From positions 1 to 60,635 of the forward strand of contig DATJGF010000073.1 of NCBI GenBank assembly GCA_035495315.1: a DNA stretch of 60,635 bases, written 5' to 3'. Positions 1 to 8,333 of this stretch are shown here, piece after piece (positions within the stretch are counted from its first letter, which is position 1; each line of letters begins with the position of its first letter). A program made the translations under genes and the position numbers. This DNA is from DATJGF01 sp035495315. Lineage in GTDB: Bacteria > Verrucomicrobiota > Verrucomicrobiia > Limisphaerales > UBA8199. A model generated the notes under the pieces. That model was not told the DNA's origin. It saw only the letters and a program-made list of their open reading frames with translations, and made no database searches.

Positions 1-1
1 T

Positions 2-634
2 CAGGCCTACAGTCCTGACGGCCAACGTCTCCTGGGCGGCAGCCAGGACGGGAGAATACTCGTCTGGGACGGAGTGAGCGGGAGCAAGATTGGAGTTTTG
101 GGAAACCAAAACGGCGCGGTCTTCCACTTGGTTTTCAGCCCCGACGGTCGTTATCTCGCCTCCGCTGCTCAGACCGAACAAGTGAAGGTCTGGGACGGAA
201 CTCGCCTTGATCTGCTGCAAACAAACGGCCTCGAGATTGCCACCGCCGTCGGCGACCTAACCGACAATCTGGCATTCAGCACTGACGGCAACCACCTCGT
301 CGCCGCGACCGGCGACCAAGTAGCCACCGTTTGGGATATCAAGAATCGCACGAACATTTTGACCCTGCACAGCGATTCGATTCACGGATTTCGCGCAGTC
401 GCTTTTAGCCCAGACGGACAGTGGATTGCCTCAGGTGGATCCGACTGCAAGGTCAAGCTTTGGGATGCGTGCACCGGCGCTTTGCTCCACACTTTTCGCG
501 GTCACAAAGGGGAAGTCATGCGATTGAGATTCCTGACGCAACCTGAGGGAATGCGCCTCATTTCAGGCTCCTGGGATGGCACGATCAAATTTTGGGACCT
601 CCACGCGGCCGAAAATGCACAAGCTCGAAGATGA
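2..634 (+). CDS. WD40 repeat protein, 3' part only
   Basis: The reading frame is open to the left edge, so the start lies outside the window. About 211 residues are visible. They form consecutive WD40 blades with the usual pattern FSPDG..LASGG.D..VKLWD; instances are AYSPDGQRLLGGSQDG, FSPDGRYLASAAQTEQ, FSPDGQWIASGGSDCK and a last LISGSWDGTIKFWDL blade, with the stop shortly after. WD40 propellers are protein-interaction scaffolds. In Verrucomicrobiota and Planctomycetota they often form the C-terminal part of Ser/Thr kinases or secreted cytochrome-like proteins, but the N-terminal half is not visible, so no role can be assigned. The next gene is convergent on the minus strand. Confidence 0.9.
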   Translation, partial: QAYSPDGQRLLGGSQDGRILVWDGVSGSKIGVLGNQNGAVFHLVFSPDGRYLASAAQTEQVKVWDGTRLDLLQTNGLEIATAVGDLTDNLAFSTDGNHLVAATGDQVATVWDIKNRTNILTLHSDSIHGFRAVAFSPDGQWIASGGSDCKVKLWDACTGALLHTFRGHKGEVMRLRFLTQPEGMRLISGSWDGTIKFWDLHAAENAQARR

Positions 635-797
635 GCATCCCCTAAGGGGGCGTCGTAATCAACACTGGCCGGTGGCGCAGAATTGAGTGGGCTTGCGGGA
701 GAGGGCATGTCTGGGTGATTACAGGATTTGTAAACGACCGAGGTCCGGCTTCTCTCCTTCCAGTTGTTCTGGCCCATAATACAGTGGGCATATCAAT

Positions 798-2324
798 TCA
801 CTGAATTTTCGATGAGTTTGGCGCCCAGACCTCGCCGCTCGAATTGGTGGCATAAAACCGCAGAAAATAATTGGTGCCGGAAGCCAGATTGGTCAGCCGA
901 GCAGTGTAAGTTCGAGGATTAAAGTTCGTGTTCACCGCGATGAACTGATGGTGTTCCCAGCTGCCCCGATTGGTCCCCCCATCGCGCCGGCCATAAAACA
1001 CTCCTATTGCTGCCCCATCGTCCCCATAAACCCCTTGCGCAAGCGCGCCGGAAACGGACACGACTCCGGGCCCGGTGCTGTTCGCGGCGAGATTGCTCAC
1101 AGTGAGGTGCACCGGTGGAGGCAGCGGCTGACTCAACATGGGCGTAACCAGCGGACCGAATTCAGTGTCGTTCGGCAGCCGCTCGGTTCGCTCTTTGAAT
1201 TGAGCGGTTAACATGCGGGCCTTATTTATAAACCGTTGATGAAGGAAGTAGGAAGCGACCTTTATATTGTTGGAATCTATTAACCAAAAGGCTCTGTTCG
1301 TTTCGTTATTATAGACTTCCCAAAACAGGATAAACCGCGGTCCCGGGTTCCAGCTCAACAAACGCTGCAGGTAGGCACGGCTGTTCTGTTCCTGTATGAT
1401 ATTGTCCAGCGAGCCCCAGGCATACTCGCCAATCCAGAGTCGCCCACCTTGAACCACGCTCGCTTTGTTGGTCGGCAACATGGTTTGCATGTAATCCAAA
1501 GCCGACTTGAGCGTCGTCGCGTTGGCATCCATAACGTCATACGATGAATAAGAGATGCAATCGAGCTTGGTCACGTACGGCACAACCATATTAATCGCGC
1601 GTTGATTGATATTGGTGTTCCCCGACATCGCGTCCAATACCCGATTCACCTCCGCGTAATTGAAAACCTCCACGCCGCTGTGCGTGGTGGCAAGCTTGGC
1701 ATCATCGACTGCTTTTTGCCGATTGTTCAGCCAGTCGATCATCCCCCGAATAGCGACCGGCGACGGATTTGTGGAAGTGTTGTAGTTGGGTAATAGATAC
1801 CAGTCACCTTCCCAGTGGCCGAGATAGAACGTCTTGCCCGAATTATTATAGTTCGTCAGCAGATAGCACGTGAGGTCGTACAGTTCCCGGTAATCATCCG
1901 CTCGTTCTCGGGCGGAATAACCGTCAAACGGCCACGAGTTGCCAAACGGATAGGCCCACATCACAAAATGTTGGAAGGGCATGTCCAGGACACGATGGTA
2001 GGAAGGCTCATCCCGTACCAGGGTTATCAGGTTGGTGATATTTGGTCCAAGAGAAACACGGGACTGCCGCTCGGCTTCTTTGCCTAAATAGAACTTTATG
2101 ACGCTACTGCCCATGTTGCTGATAACCTGGGCGGTTTCGATTAGGAGCGTGTTGGTAGTAAATTGGTAAAGACCGGCGAACGTTTGCGTGCCTACACGAA
2201 CGTTATAGGCATCTACTGCGCGGTCCGATAACCAAGCGGCAGGAGCCTCTTGTGCCAGCAGCATCACCACCAGCACTGCCTGTTTCACGACTGTCGAGGT
2301 CGGCATAGAGTTGGTCGCTCCCAC
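798..2324 (-). CDS. secreted putative glycoside hydrolase with C-terminal Fn3/Ig-like domain
   Basis: The 508-residue protein has an N-terminal hydrophobic signal segment (AVLVVMLLAQEAPAA, residues about 16-30). A long region rich in Trp and Tyr follows, which looks like a TIM-barrel glycosidase (HFVMWAYPFGNSWPF, YLGHWEGDWYL, LWIGEYAWGS, FILFWEVYNNE). The acidic residues in GEYAWG and FWEVYNNE sit where clan GH-A enzymes keep catalytic glutamates, but I do not recognise a specific family. The last ~100 residues resemble an Fn3/Ig-like module (TYTARLTNLASGTNYFLRFYATNSSG). The gene is convergent with the WD40 gene and divergent from the GH95 operon. Family assignment is inference; secretion is well supported. 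Confidence 0.72.
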   Translation of the reverse strand: MGATNSMPTSTVVKQAVLVVMLLAQEAPAAWLSDRAVDAYNVRVGTQTFAGLYQFTTNTLLIETAQVISNMGSSVIKFYLGKEAERQSRVSLGPNITNLITLVRDEPSYHRVLDMPFQHFVMWAYPFGNSWPFDGYSARERADDYRELYDLTCYLLTNYNNSGKTFYLGHWEGDWYLLPNYNTSTNPSPVAIRGMIDWLNNRQKAVDDAKLATTHSGVEVFNYAEVNRVLDAMSGNTNINQRAINMVVPYVTKLDCISYSSYDVMDANATTLKSALDYMQTMLPTNKASVVQGGRLWIGEYAWGSLDNIIQEQNSRAYLQRLLSWNPGPRFILFWEVYNNETNRAFWLIDSNNIKVASYFLHQRFINKARMLTAQFKERTERLPNDTEFGPLVTPMLSQPLPPPVHLTVSNLAANSTGPGVVSVSGALAQGVYGDDGAAIGVFYGRRDGGTNRGSWEHHQFIAVNTNFNPRTYTARLTNLASGTNYFLRFYATNSSGEVWAPNSSKIQ

Positions 2325-2411
2325 CGGTCAGCTATCAACCGTGGAATCCTGCAGCAAGGCAAGCCTGAAGCCAGAAAATAGTTCCAATTGCATGTCCAAT
2401 ACTCGTAATTT

Positions 2412-2591
2412 GCGGCAAACTATTACGGGTTCAGGCATGTCGACGAATTCGATGCGCCGATTTGATCAGCTGCTCCGGCTCTGATTGTGCCCGGCGCAAT
2501 GGTGCTCGACCTGATTGGTCGCGAAGCCGATGATGCGCGCAAGCGCCAAAGTGACCAGCTAATTAGCCATCCGCTAAAGTACCTGAAATGA
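2412..2591 (+). pseudogene. decayed C-terminal gene remnant before the GH95 gene
   Basis: One frame reads like protein sequence: YYGFRHVDEFDAPI, a TGA at 2463-2465, then SAAPALIVPGAMVLDLIGR and READDARKRQSDQLISH ending at a TGA (2589-2591). That TGA overlaps the ATG of the GH95 gene in an ATGA arrangement, as expected if an ancestral upstream gene was translationally coupled to it. I do not recognise the family. No proper start or long N-terminal part exists, so it is called a remnant. A short expressed peptide from 2499 (ATG) cannot be excluded. Confidence 0.35.
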
Positions 2592-4930
2592 ATAGCCACC
2601 GAATCGTTTGCGCCGTGTTGGTCATTGCCTGCCCGGTTGCAGCCGCGGAACCACAAATAACAGGCAGTGCATCGGCACCGGACGAGCCGCTGACCCTTTG
2701 GTACCGACAACCCGCGGAAAAATGGGTCGAGGCGCTTGCGATTGGGAACGGCCGAATCGGCGCGATGGTTTTCGGCGGAATAAACCGAGAGCGACTGCAG
2801 TTGAATGAAGGAACGCTTTGGGCCGGCGGGCCGTACGATCCGGTGAATCCAGATGCGCGACAGGCCCTGCCGGAAGCGCGACGATTAATATTTGATGGCA
2901 AGTACCGGGAAGCGGCAAAACTGGTCAGTGCAAAGATCATGTCCAAACCGCTCGGCCAAATGCCATATCAAACAGCGGGCGACTTGATTCTAACGTTTCC
3001 TGATTCGAGTGCTGTCGAAAATTACCGGCGTGATCTCAACCTGGATACGGCGGTGGCGACGGTTCAATACACTGCTCAGGGCACCCGATTTTTGCGGCAG
3101 ACCTTTGCCAGCCCAATCGACCACGTCATTGTGGTTCGCCTCACAGCGGACAAACAGAGGGCGATTGCCTTTGGCGCTGGACTGCAGTCGCCTCAAAAGG
3201 TGTCAGTCGAAAATGAATCGAATAACACGCTGGTGATGCGCGGCGTAAATGGGAATTCGCAAGGAATCTCAGGTGCCCTCAAATTCCAAGTGCGCGTCCG
3301 GGTGCTGACCGACGGCGGAACTTTCACCGCAACATCCAATTCTGTCGCGGTCGCAAATGCCAATTCGGCGACCATTCTAATTGCGGCAGCGACAAGCTAT
3401 CGGAGTTTCAAAGACGTCAGCGGCGATCCAGTTGCGATTGTGAAACGCCAAATTGCGGCTGCGGAAGGCAAAACCTTCAGCGCCCTGCTCGCCGCGCATG
3501 TCCGGGAACACCAACGTCTGTTCCGTCGCGTGTCACTGGAGCTTGGCAGCAGTGATGCGATGAAATTGCCGACCGATGAGCGTATCCGGAATTCTCATAC
3601 CGGCGATGACCCGCAGTTCGCGGCTCTCTATTTTCAATATGGGCGTTATCTGCTGATCAGCTGCTCGCGGCCGGGCGGACAGCCCGCCAACCTCCAAGGC
3701 CTGTGGAATGACAGCATGAACCCGCCGTGGGGAAGCAAATACACCATCAACATCAACACCGAGATGAACTATTGGCCGGCGGAGTCGTGCAACCTGGGCG
3801 AGTGCGTTGAGCCGCTGGTGGCGATGGTCCGCGACTTGTCCGAAACCGGTGCCCGCACAGCGAAGGAAATGTACGGCGCCGGCGGCTGGGTGACGCATCA
3901 CAATACCGATTTGTGGCGGGCCACCGGTCCTATCGACGGGCCGGATTGGGGGATGTGGCCGAGCGGCGGGGCGTGGTTGTGCCTTCCGCTCTGGGACCAT
4001 TATCAATTCGGCGGTGACAAGACTTATTTAAAACAGGTTTATCCATTGATGCGCGGCGCAGCCCAGTTCTTTCTCGAAACCCTGGTGGAAGAGCCCAAAC
4101 ACAAATGGCTCGTCACCAATCCGTCGTTGTCGCCGGAAAACCAGCATCCGTTCGGGGCCGCGGTGTGCGCGGGACCGACCATGGACGAGCAAATCATTCG
4201 CGATCTGTTCTCCAACTGCATCGCGGCGTCAGAAATCCTGGGCACTGACGCCGAATTTCGAAAGCAACTAACATCGGCCCGCGCAAGACTGGCGCCAAAT
4301 CAAATCGGCTCAAAGGGACAACTGCAGGAATGGCTGGAAGATTGGGACGCCAAAGCGCCGGAGCAGCAGCATCGCCACATTTCTCACCTGTATGGTTTGT
4401 TTCCGAGCGCGCAGATCACCCCACGCGGCACGCCCGAGCTCGCTGAGGCGGCCAAGCTCAGCCTCAACAACCGCGGCGATATCACTACGGGCTGGGCGAT
4501 CGCCTGGCGCATCAATTGTTGGGCCAGGCTCCACGACGGCAACCGGGCGTACAGCATTCTAAATCACCTGTTCGATCCGACGCGGACCTACCCCAACATG
4601 TTCGATGCGCACCCCCCGTTTCAGATCGACGGCAACTTTGGCGGCACATCCGCAATTACCGAAATGTTTCTGCAAAGCCACACCGGCGAGATCGAGCTGT
4701 TGCCTGCGCTGCCGGGCCACTGGTCAACAGGGCATGTCACGGGCTTGCGCGCCCGCGGCGGATTCGAAGTCGAACTTGCATGGGACAGCGGGAAATTAAC
4801 CGAGGTTAAAATCCAATCGGTCGGTGGACGCAAAGCGATGGTCCGATATGGCAACCGCACGGCAGAAATCAATTTGAGTCCCGGCAAGACAGTCCGATTA
4901 AGCGCGGAACTTAAGCGCGGTGGGAAGTAG
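2588..4930 (+). CDS. secreted GH95 alpha-L-fucosidase / glycoside hydrolase
   Basis: The 780-residue protein has a signal peptide (VCAVLVIACPVAAA) and the full GH95 architecture: an N-terminal beta-sandwich starting PLTLWYRQPAEKWVEALAIG, a linker, and an (alpha/alpha)6 barrel. Diagnostic GH95 motifs are NINTEMNYWPAESCN (about residues 385-400, containing the two active-site Asn residues), DWGMWPSGGAW, LQEWLEDWD (about 577-585, general acid Glu) and DGNFGGTSAITEMFLQ (about 680, base Asp). The family cleaves alpha-1,2-fucosyl or related L-galactosyl linkages by inversion. Its neighbours (GH10, GH51) suggest the substrate is fucosylated xyloglucan or another branched hemicellulose in the periplasm or outside the cell. 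The next gene overlaps its last 11 bases. Confidence 0.93.
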   Translation: MNSHRIVCAVLVIACPVAAAEPQITGSASAPDEPLTLWYRQPAEKWVEALAIGNGRIGAMVFGGINRERLQLNEGTLWAGGPYDPVNPDARQALPEARRLIFDGKYREAAKLVSAKIMSKPLGQMPYQTAGDLILTFPDSSAVENYRRDLNLDTAVATVQYTAQGTRFLRQTFASPIDHVIVVRLTADKQRAIAFGAGLQSPQKVSVENESNNTLVMRGVNGNSQGISGALKFQVRVRVLTDGGTFTATSNSVAVANANSATILIAAATSYRSFKDVSGDPVAIVKRQIAAAEGKTFSALLAAHVREHQRLFRRVSLELGSSDAMKLPTDERIRNSHTGDDPQFAALYFQYGRYLLISCSRPGGQPANLQGLWNDSMNPPWGSKYTININTEMNYWPAESCNLGECVEPLVAMVRDLSETGARTAKEMYGAGGWVTHHNTDLWRATGPIDGPDWGMWPSGGAWLCLPLWDHYQFGGDKTYLKQVYPLMRGAAQFFLETLVEEPKHKWLVTNPSLSPENQHPFGAAVCAGPTMDEQIIRDLFSNCIAASEILGTDAEFRKQLTSARARLAPNQIGSKGQLQEWLEDWDAKAPEQQHRHISHLYGLFPSAQITPRGTPELAEAAKLSLNNRGDITTGWAIAWRINCWARLHDGNRAYSILNHLFDPTRTYPNMFDAHPPFQIDGNFGGTSAITEMFLQSHTGEIELLPALPGHWSTGHVTGLRARGGFEVELAWDSGKLTEVKIQSVGGRKAMVRYGNRTAEINLSPGKTVRLSAELKRGGK

Positions 4931-6170
4931 TGTCTCCGTTGGAAGAAGATTGAACAGGCTAACTCAATTCTTATTGTCCGCCGCGCCCATAACCCGGCGC
5001 AGCAGCGGTTTTATTTTTTTAATCGCCTCTTTGGTCGCTGCGCCTCCAGAGTTCGGAGCTGAAGTAGGCTCAGCACGTTCCTTGCGAAATGCAGCGGCGG
5101 GCGTGTTCACTATCGGCGTTGGCTTGAGTGACCGCATCCCGGAGCGGCCGGAGGATTGGCCTTTGCTTCTGTCCCAGTTCAACTGCGTAACCCCCGAGAA
5201 TTGCCTGAAACCAGACGCCGTCCAGCGAGTGGAGGGGCAATTCAAGTTTGACCAATCGGATCCGTTTGTAAACTTCGCAGTTTCGAATCATCTGCAGGTT
5301 GTCGGCCATTGCCTGGTATGGGCCAAAGATGATCGCACCCCCGCGTGGTTTTATCGTGTCGGCAGCAATGCCGCCCCAACTGAACTGCTCCTGGCTCGCA
5401 TGAAGACCCATATCGAAACAATCGTGGGACGCTACCGCGGGCGCATCGGGATGTGGGACGTCGTGAACGAAGCTCTGGATGACGGAACGAACTACCTGCG
5501 TAGCTCCGGCTGGTCACAGGCGTGTGGCGAAGAGTTCCTTGTGAAGGCGTTTGAGTTCACCCATGCGGCAGATCCGCACGCCCTGCTGATCTACAACGAT
5601 TACAACAATGAACTGCCGAACAAACGAGCCAAACTCATCCGGCTGGTGCGCTCGCTGCGCGAACGGAAAGCTCCGCTTGACGCGATTGGATTGCAAGGGC
5701 ATTACGAGCTCGACCGGATACCGTTACCAGACATTGAGGCGACACTGATCGCAATGCGGGAACTCAGCATAAAGGTCGTCGTGTCCGAACTCGACATCGA
5801 CGTGATTCCTCGAGGTCGCTGGTGGCAGGACGGCGGCAAATACCGTGACGAGTTGTCGAAACTTAACCCGTATGCCGAGGGTTGCCCGCCGGAGATCCTG
5901 CAGCGGCAAGCCGAACAATACGGAGAACTGTTCACGCTGTTTCGCAAATACTCCGACATCATCGCACGAGTCTCCTTCTGGGACCTGCACGATGGCCAGA
6001 GCTGGTTGAATTATTTCCCGTGGCGACGCGTAAATTATCCGTTGCTATTCGACCGTGCAGGACGGCCGAAGCCCGCATTCGACGCGGTAATTACTGCGCT
6101 GCAACAAACACCCCGGCCAGACGAACCTAAGCTGCCACTGAAGCCATCGCATCCACCTCAAAAACCCTGA
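4920..6170 (+). CDS. GH10 endo-beta-1,4-xylanase
   Basis: The protein is 416 residues, a normal length for a single-domain GH10 enzyme with an N-terminal membrane or signal segment (FIFLIASLVAAPPEFGA). Both GH10 signature glutamates are present: the acid/base Glu in WDVVNEALDD (about residue 184) and the nucleophile in VVVSELDIDV (about 291). HCLVWAKDDRTPAWF and VSFWDLHDGQSWL are further family motifs. It cleaves internal xylan linkages with retention. The start used is the GTG at 4920, inside the end of the GH95 gene; a TTG slightly downstream is possible. The overlap and common strand support one transcript with GH95 and GH51. Confidence 0.93.
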   Translation: MGSSVSVGRRLNRLTQFLLSAAPITRRSSGFIFLIASLVAAPPEFGAEVGSARSLRNAAAGVFTIGVGLSDRIPERPEDWPLLLSQFNCVTPENCLKPDAVQRVEGQFKFDQSDPFVNFAVSNHLQVVGHCLVWAKDDRTPAWFYRVGSNAAPTELLLARMKTHIETIVGRYRGRIGMWDVVNEALDDGTNYLRSSGWSQACGEEFLVKAFEFTHAADPHALLIYNDYNNELPNKRAKLIRLVRSLRERKAPLDAIGLQGHYELDRIPLPDIEATLIAMRELSIKVVVSELDIDVIPRGRWWQDGGKYRDELSKLNPYAEGCPPEILQRQAEQYGELFTLFRKYSDIIARVSFWDLHDGQSWLNYFPWRRVNYPLLFDRAGRPKPAFDAVITALQQTPRPDEPKLPLKPSHPPQKP

Positions 6171-6185
6171 AGAATAAATCGTACC

Positions 6186-8135
6186 ATGAACAAATTAGGC
6201 CTATTCGTCGTATACTTGATCTCCATAGGTCGCCTTGCCTTCGGCGCATCTTTTACTGTCGATGCCGGTCATCCGTCTGGAAAAGTCAGCCCGCGCCTCT
6301 ACGGATTAATGACCGAGGAGATCAACCATTCCTATGACGGAGGGCTCTACGCCGAACTAATTCGTAATCGCGTCTTTCTGGATGACGCGAATACGCCGGC
6401 GCATTGGTCCGTCATCAAGGACGATGCCTCTGATGCAACGATCGCGCTCGACCCGGCGAATCCCTGCAATGACAAGCTCACCACCAGCTTGCGGTTAAAG
6501 ATCGATAAGGCCACCCGTGACCACCCGGCCGGTGTTGCCAACAGCGGCTATTGGGGCATCCCGGTGAAGCCGAACACCCGGTATCGGACCACACTGCTTG
6601 CCCGATCTGGTGCAGGCTTCTCCGGCCCGCTCACCGTCTCGATTGTCGCTGAAGATGCAAAAACGGTCTATGCGAGCGGGAAAATTTCCGGGCTTGGCGA
6701 GAAGTGGAATCGATTTCAGGTCACCTTGAAAACCGATCGCGTCGTCCCGACAGCCAAGGCCCGTTTCCAGATCACATTCGAGCAACCGGGAACCGTTTGG
6801 CTCGGTCTTGTTTCCCTTTTCCCACCGACGTGGAACGACCGTCCGAACGGTTTGCGAAAGGATTTGATGCAGATGCTCGTCGACTTGAAACCAAAGTTCC
6901 TGCGCTTTCCGGGCGGCAATTATCTCGAAGGCGACACGATCGAGACGCGATTTGAATGGAAAAAGACCATCGGTCCGATCGAAGAACGCCACGGCCACCC
7001 TTGTCCATGGGGTTACCGTTCGTCGGATGGACTGGGCCTGCTCGAATTTCTGGAATGGTGCGAAGATATGAAAGCCGAGCCGGTGCTGGCGGTTTACGCC
7101 GGCTATTCCCTACGAGGCATACACGTCAATCCCGGGCCCGAGCTCGAACCGTATCTGAAAGAAGCACTCGAGGAGATTGAGTATGTCATCGGCGACACGA
7201 GGACCACCTGGGGCGCGCGACGCGCAAAGGACGGCCACCCGAAGCCGTTTAACCTGACCTATGTCGAGATCGGCAACGAAGACTGGTTCGACAAGTCCGG
7301 CAGCTACGACGCGCGGTTCGCGCAGTTCCATGACGCTATCAAAGCCCCGTATCCGCACCTCAAAACCATTTCCACCATTGCCAACGATCAACCAGAAAAG
7401 ATGCGCGTTCACAGCCGCAAGCCGGACATGATCGACGAACACTACTACCGCTCGACGGATGAATTCCTGCACATGTCCCCTGACTACGCCCGCAAATATG
7501 ATCGCTCCGGACCGGAAATTTTCGTCGGCGAATGGGCGGCGCACGAAGATGCAAAGATCAAGCCGTGGGATGCCGCCGCCCGGCAGCAACCCCCGACACC
7601 ATCGATGAAGGCCGCCCTGGGCGACGCCGCGTTCATGGCGGCGATGGAGCGCAACTCGGACCTTATCCTCATGCAATGTTACGCTCCATTGTTGGTCAAT
7701 GTGAACCCGGGCGGGCGTCAATGGCGGCCGGACCTCATCGGCTACGATGCGCTTTCGTCGTTTGGTTCGCCCAGTTACTACGCATTTCAGGTATTCAGCA
7801 GAAATTTAGGCGATGAGATCCTTGCTATGCAATCGGTTGAGACAACAATTCAAGGCGCGGCAACCCGTGACAGCAAGACAGGCGAAATTTTTATTAAACT
7901 CGTCAACCCGCAAGACAAACCGGAATCGCTGCAGCTTGAGCTTAAGGGCATTGCCTCGCTCGCCTCCAAAGCCACTGCCATCACCCTGACCGCAGCACTC
8001 GGCGAGATCAATTCGATCGTGCATCCACATAATGTCATTCCGACGACAACGACCCTGGAGCACGTCCAGCCGGTCTTTAGCTACACTCTGCCACCGCACA
8101 GCATTGTGGTGCTCAAACTGAAGTCTCGTTCCTGA
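6186..8135 (+). CDS. secreted GH51 alpha-L-arabinofuranosidase
   Basis: The 649-residue protein begins with a signal peptide (LFVVYLISIGRLAFGA). A CBM4-like sandwich (about 55-215, GTVWLGLVSLFPPTW) precedes the catalytic barrel, which starts FLRFPGGNYLEGDT. The acid/base Glu sits in YVEIGNEDWFD (about 364) and the nucleophile in FVGEWAAHEDA (about 448). The C-terminal beta domain ends YTLPPHSIVVLKL. GH51 enzymes remove arabinofuranosyl side chains from arabinoxylan or arabinan. The gene lies 15 bases after the GH10 gene, so the two enzymes are expected to debranch and cut arabinoxylan together. Confidence 0.94.
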   Translation: MNKLGLFVVYLISIGRLAFGASFTVDAGHPSGKVSPRLYGLMTEEINHSYDGGLYAELIRNRVFLDDANTPAHWSVIKDDASDATIALDPANPCNDKLTTSLRLKIDKATRDHPAGVANSGYWGIPVKPNTRYRTTLLARSGAGFSGPLTVSIVAEDAKTVYASGKISGLGEKWNRFQVTLKTDRVVPTAKARFQITFEQPGTVWLGLVSLFPPTWNDRPNGLRKDLMQMLVDLKPKFLRFPGGNYLEGDTIETRFEWKKTIGPIEERHGHPCPWGYRSSDGLGLLEFLEWCEDMKAEPVLAVYAGYSLRGIHVNPGPELEPYLKEALEEIEYVIGDTRTTWGARRAKDGHPKPFNLTYVEIGNEDWFDKSGSYDARFAQFHDAIKAPYPHLKTISTIANDQPEKMRVHSRKPDMIDEHYYRSTDEFLHMSPDYARKYDRSGPEIFVGEWAAHEDAKIKPWDAAARQQPPTPSMKAALGDAAFMAAMERNSDLILMQCYAPLLVNVNPGGRQWRPDLIGYDALSSFGSPSYYAFQVFSRNLGDEILAMQSVETTIQGAATRDSKTGEIFIKLVNPQDKPESLQLELKGIASLASKATAITLTAALGEINSIVHPHNVIPTTTTLEHVQPVFSYTLPPHSIVVLKLKSRS

Positions 8136-8333
8136 GCTGAAGCGGCCATTAAACGCGGTATTCGCTGGTACTGACCCACTCTTCATGGGTTTGGTTACCG
8201 CTTTCGAAATTTTTTGCTTGTAAGTAGATTTAACAAACCTCATTATATTAGCGAATTAGCCTCGACTCGGGTCCTTGGAAGCTGTTGATAACTATGTACC
8301 TAACCCAGCCATCATCCAGCTCTACTCAACCTT

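Noticed and set aside
3533..4006. 157-codon minus-strand frame opposite GH95
   Set aside because: It lies wholly across conserved GH95 motifs; high GC content makes such shadows common here.
7110..7721. 203-codon open frame on the minus strand opposite the GH51 gene
   Set aside because: It is the antisense shadow of a well-supported GH51 catalytic domain and shows no protein-like pattern of its own.
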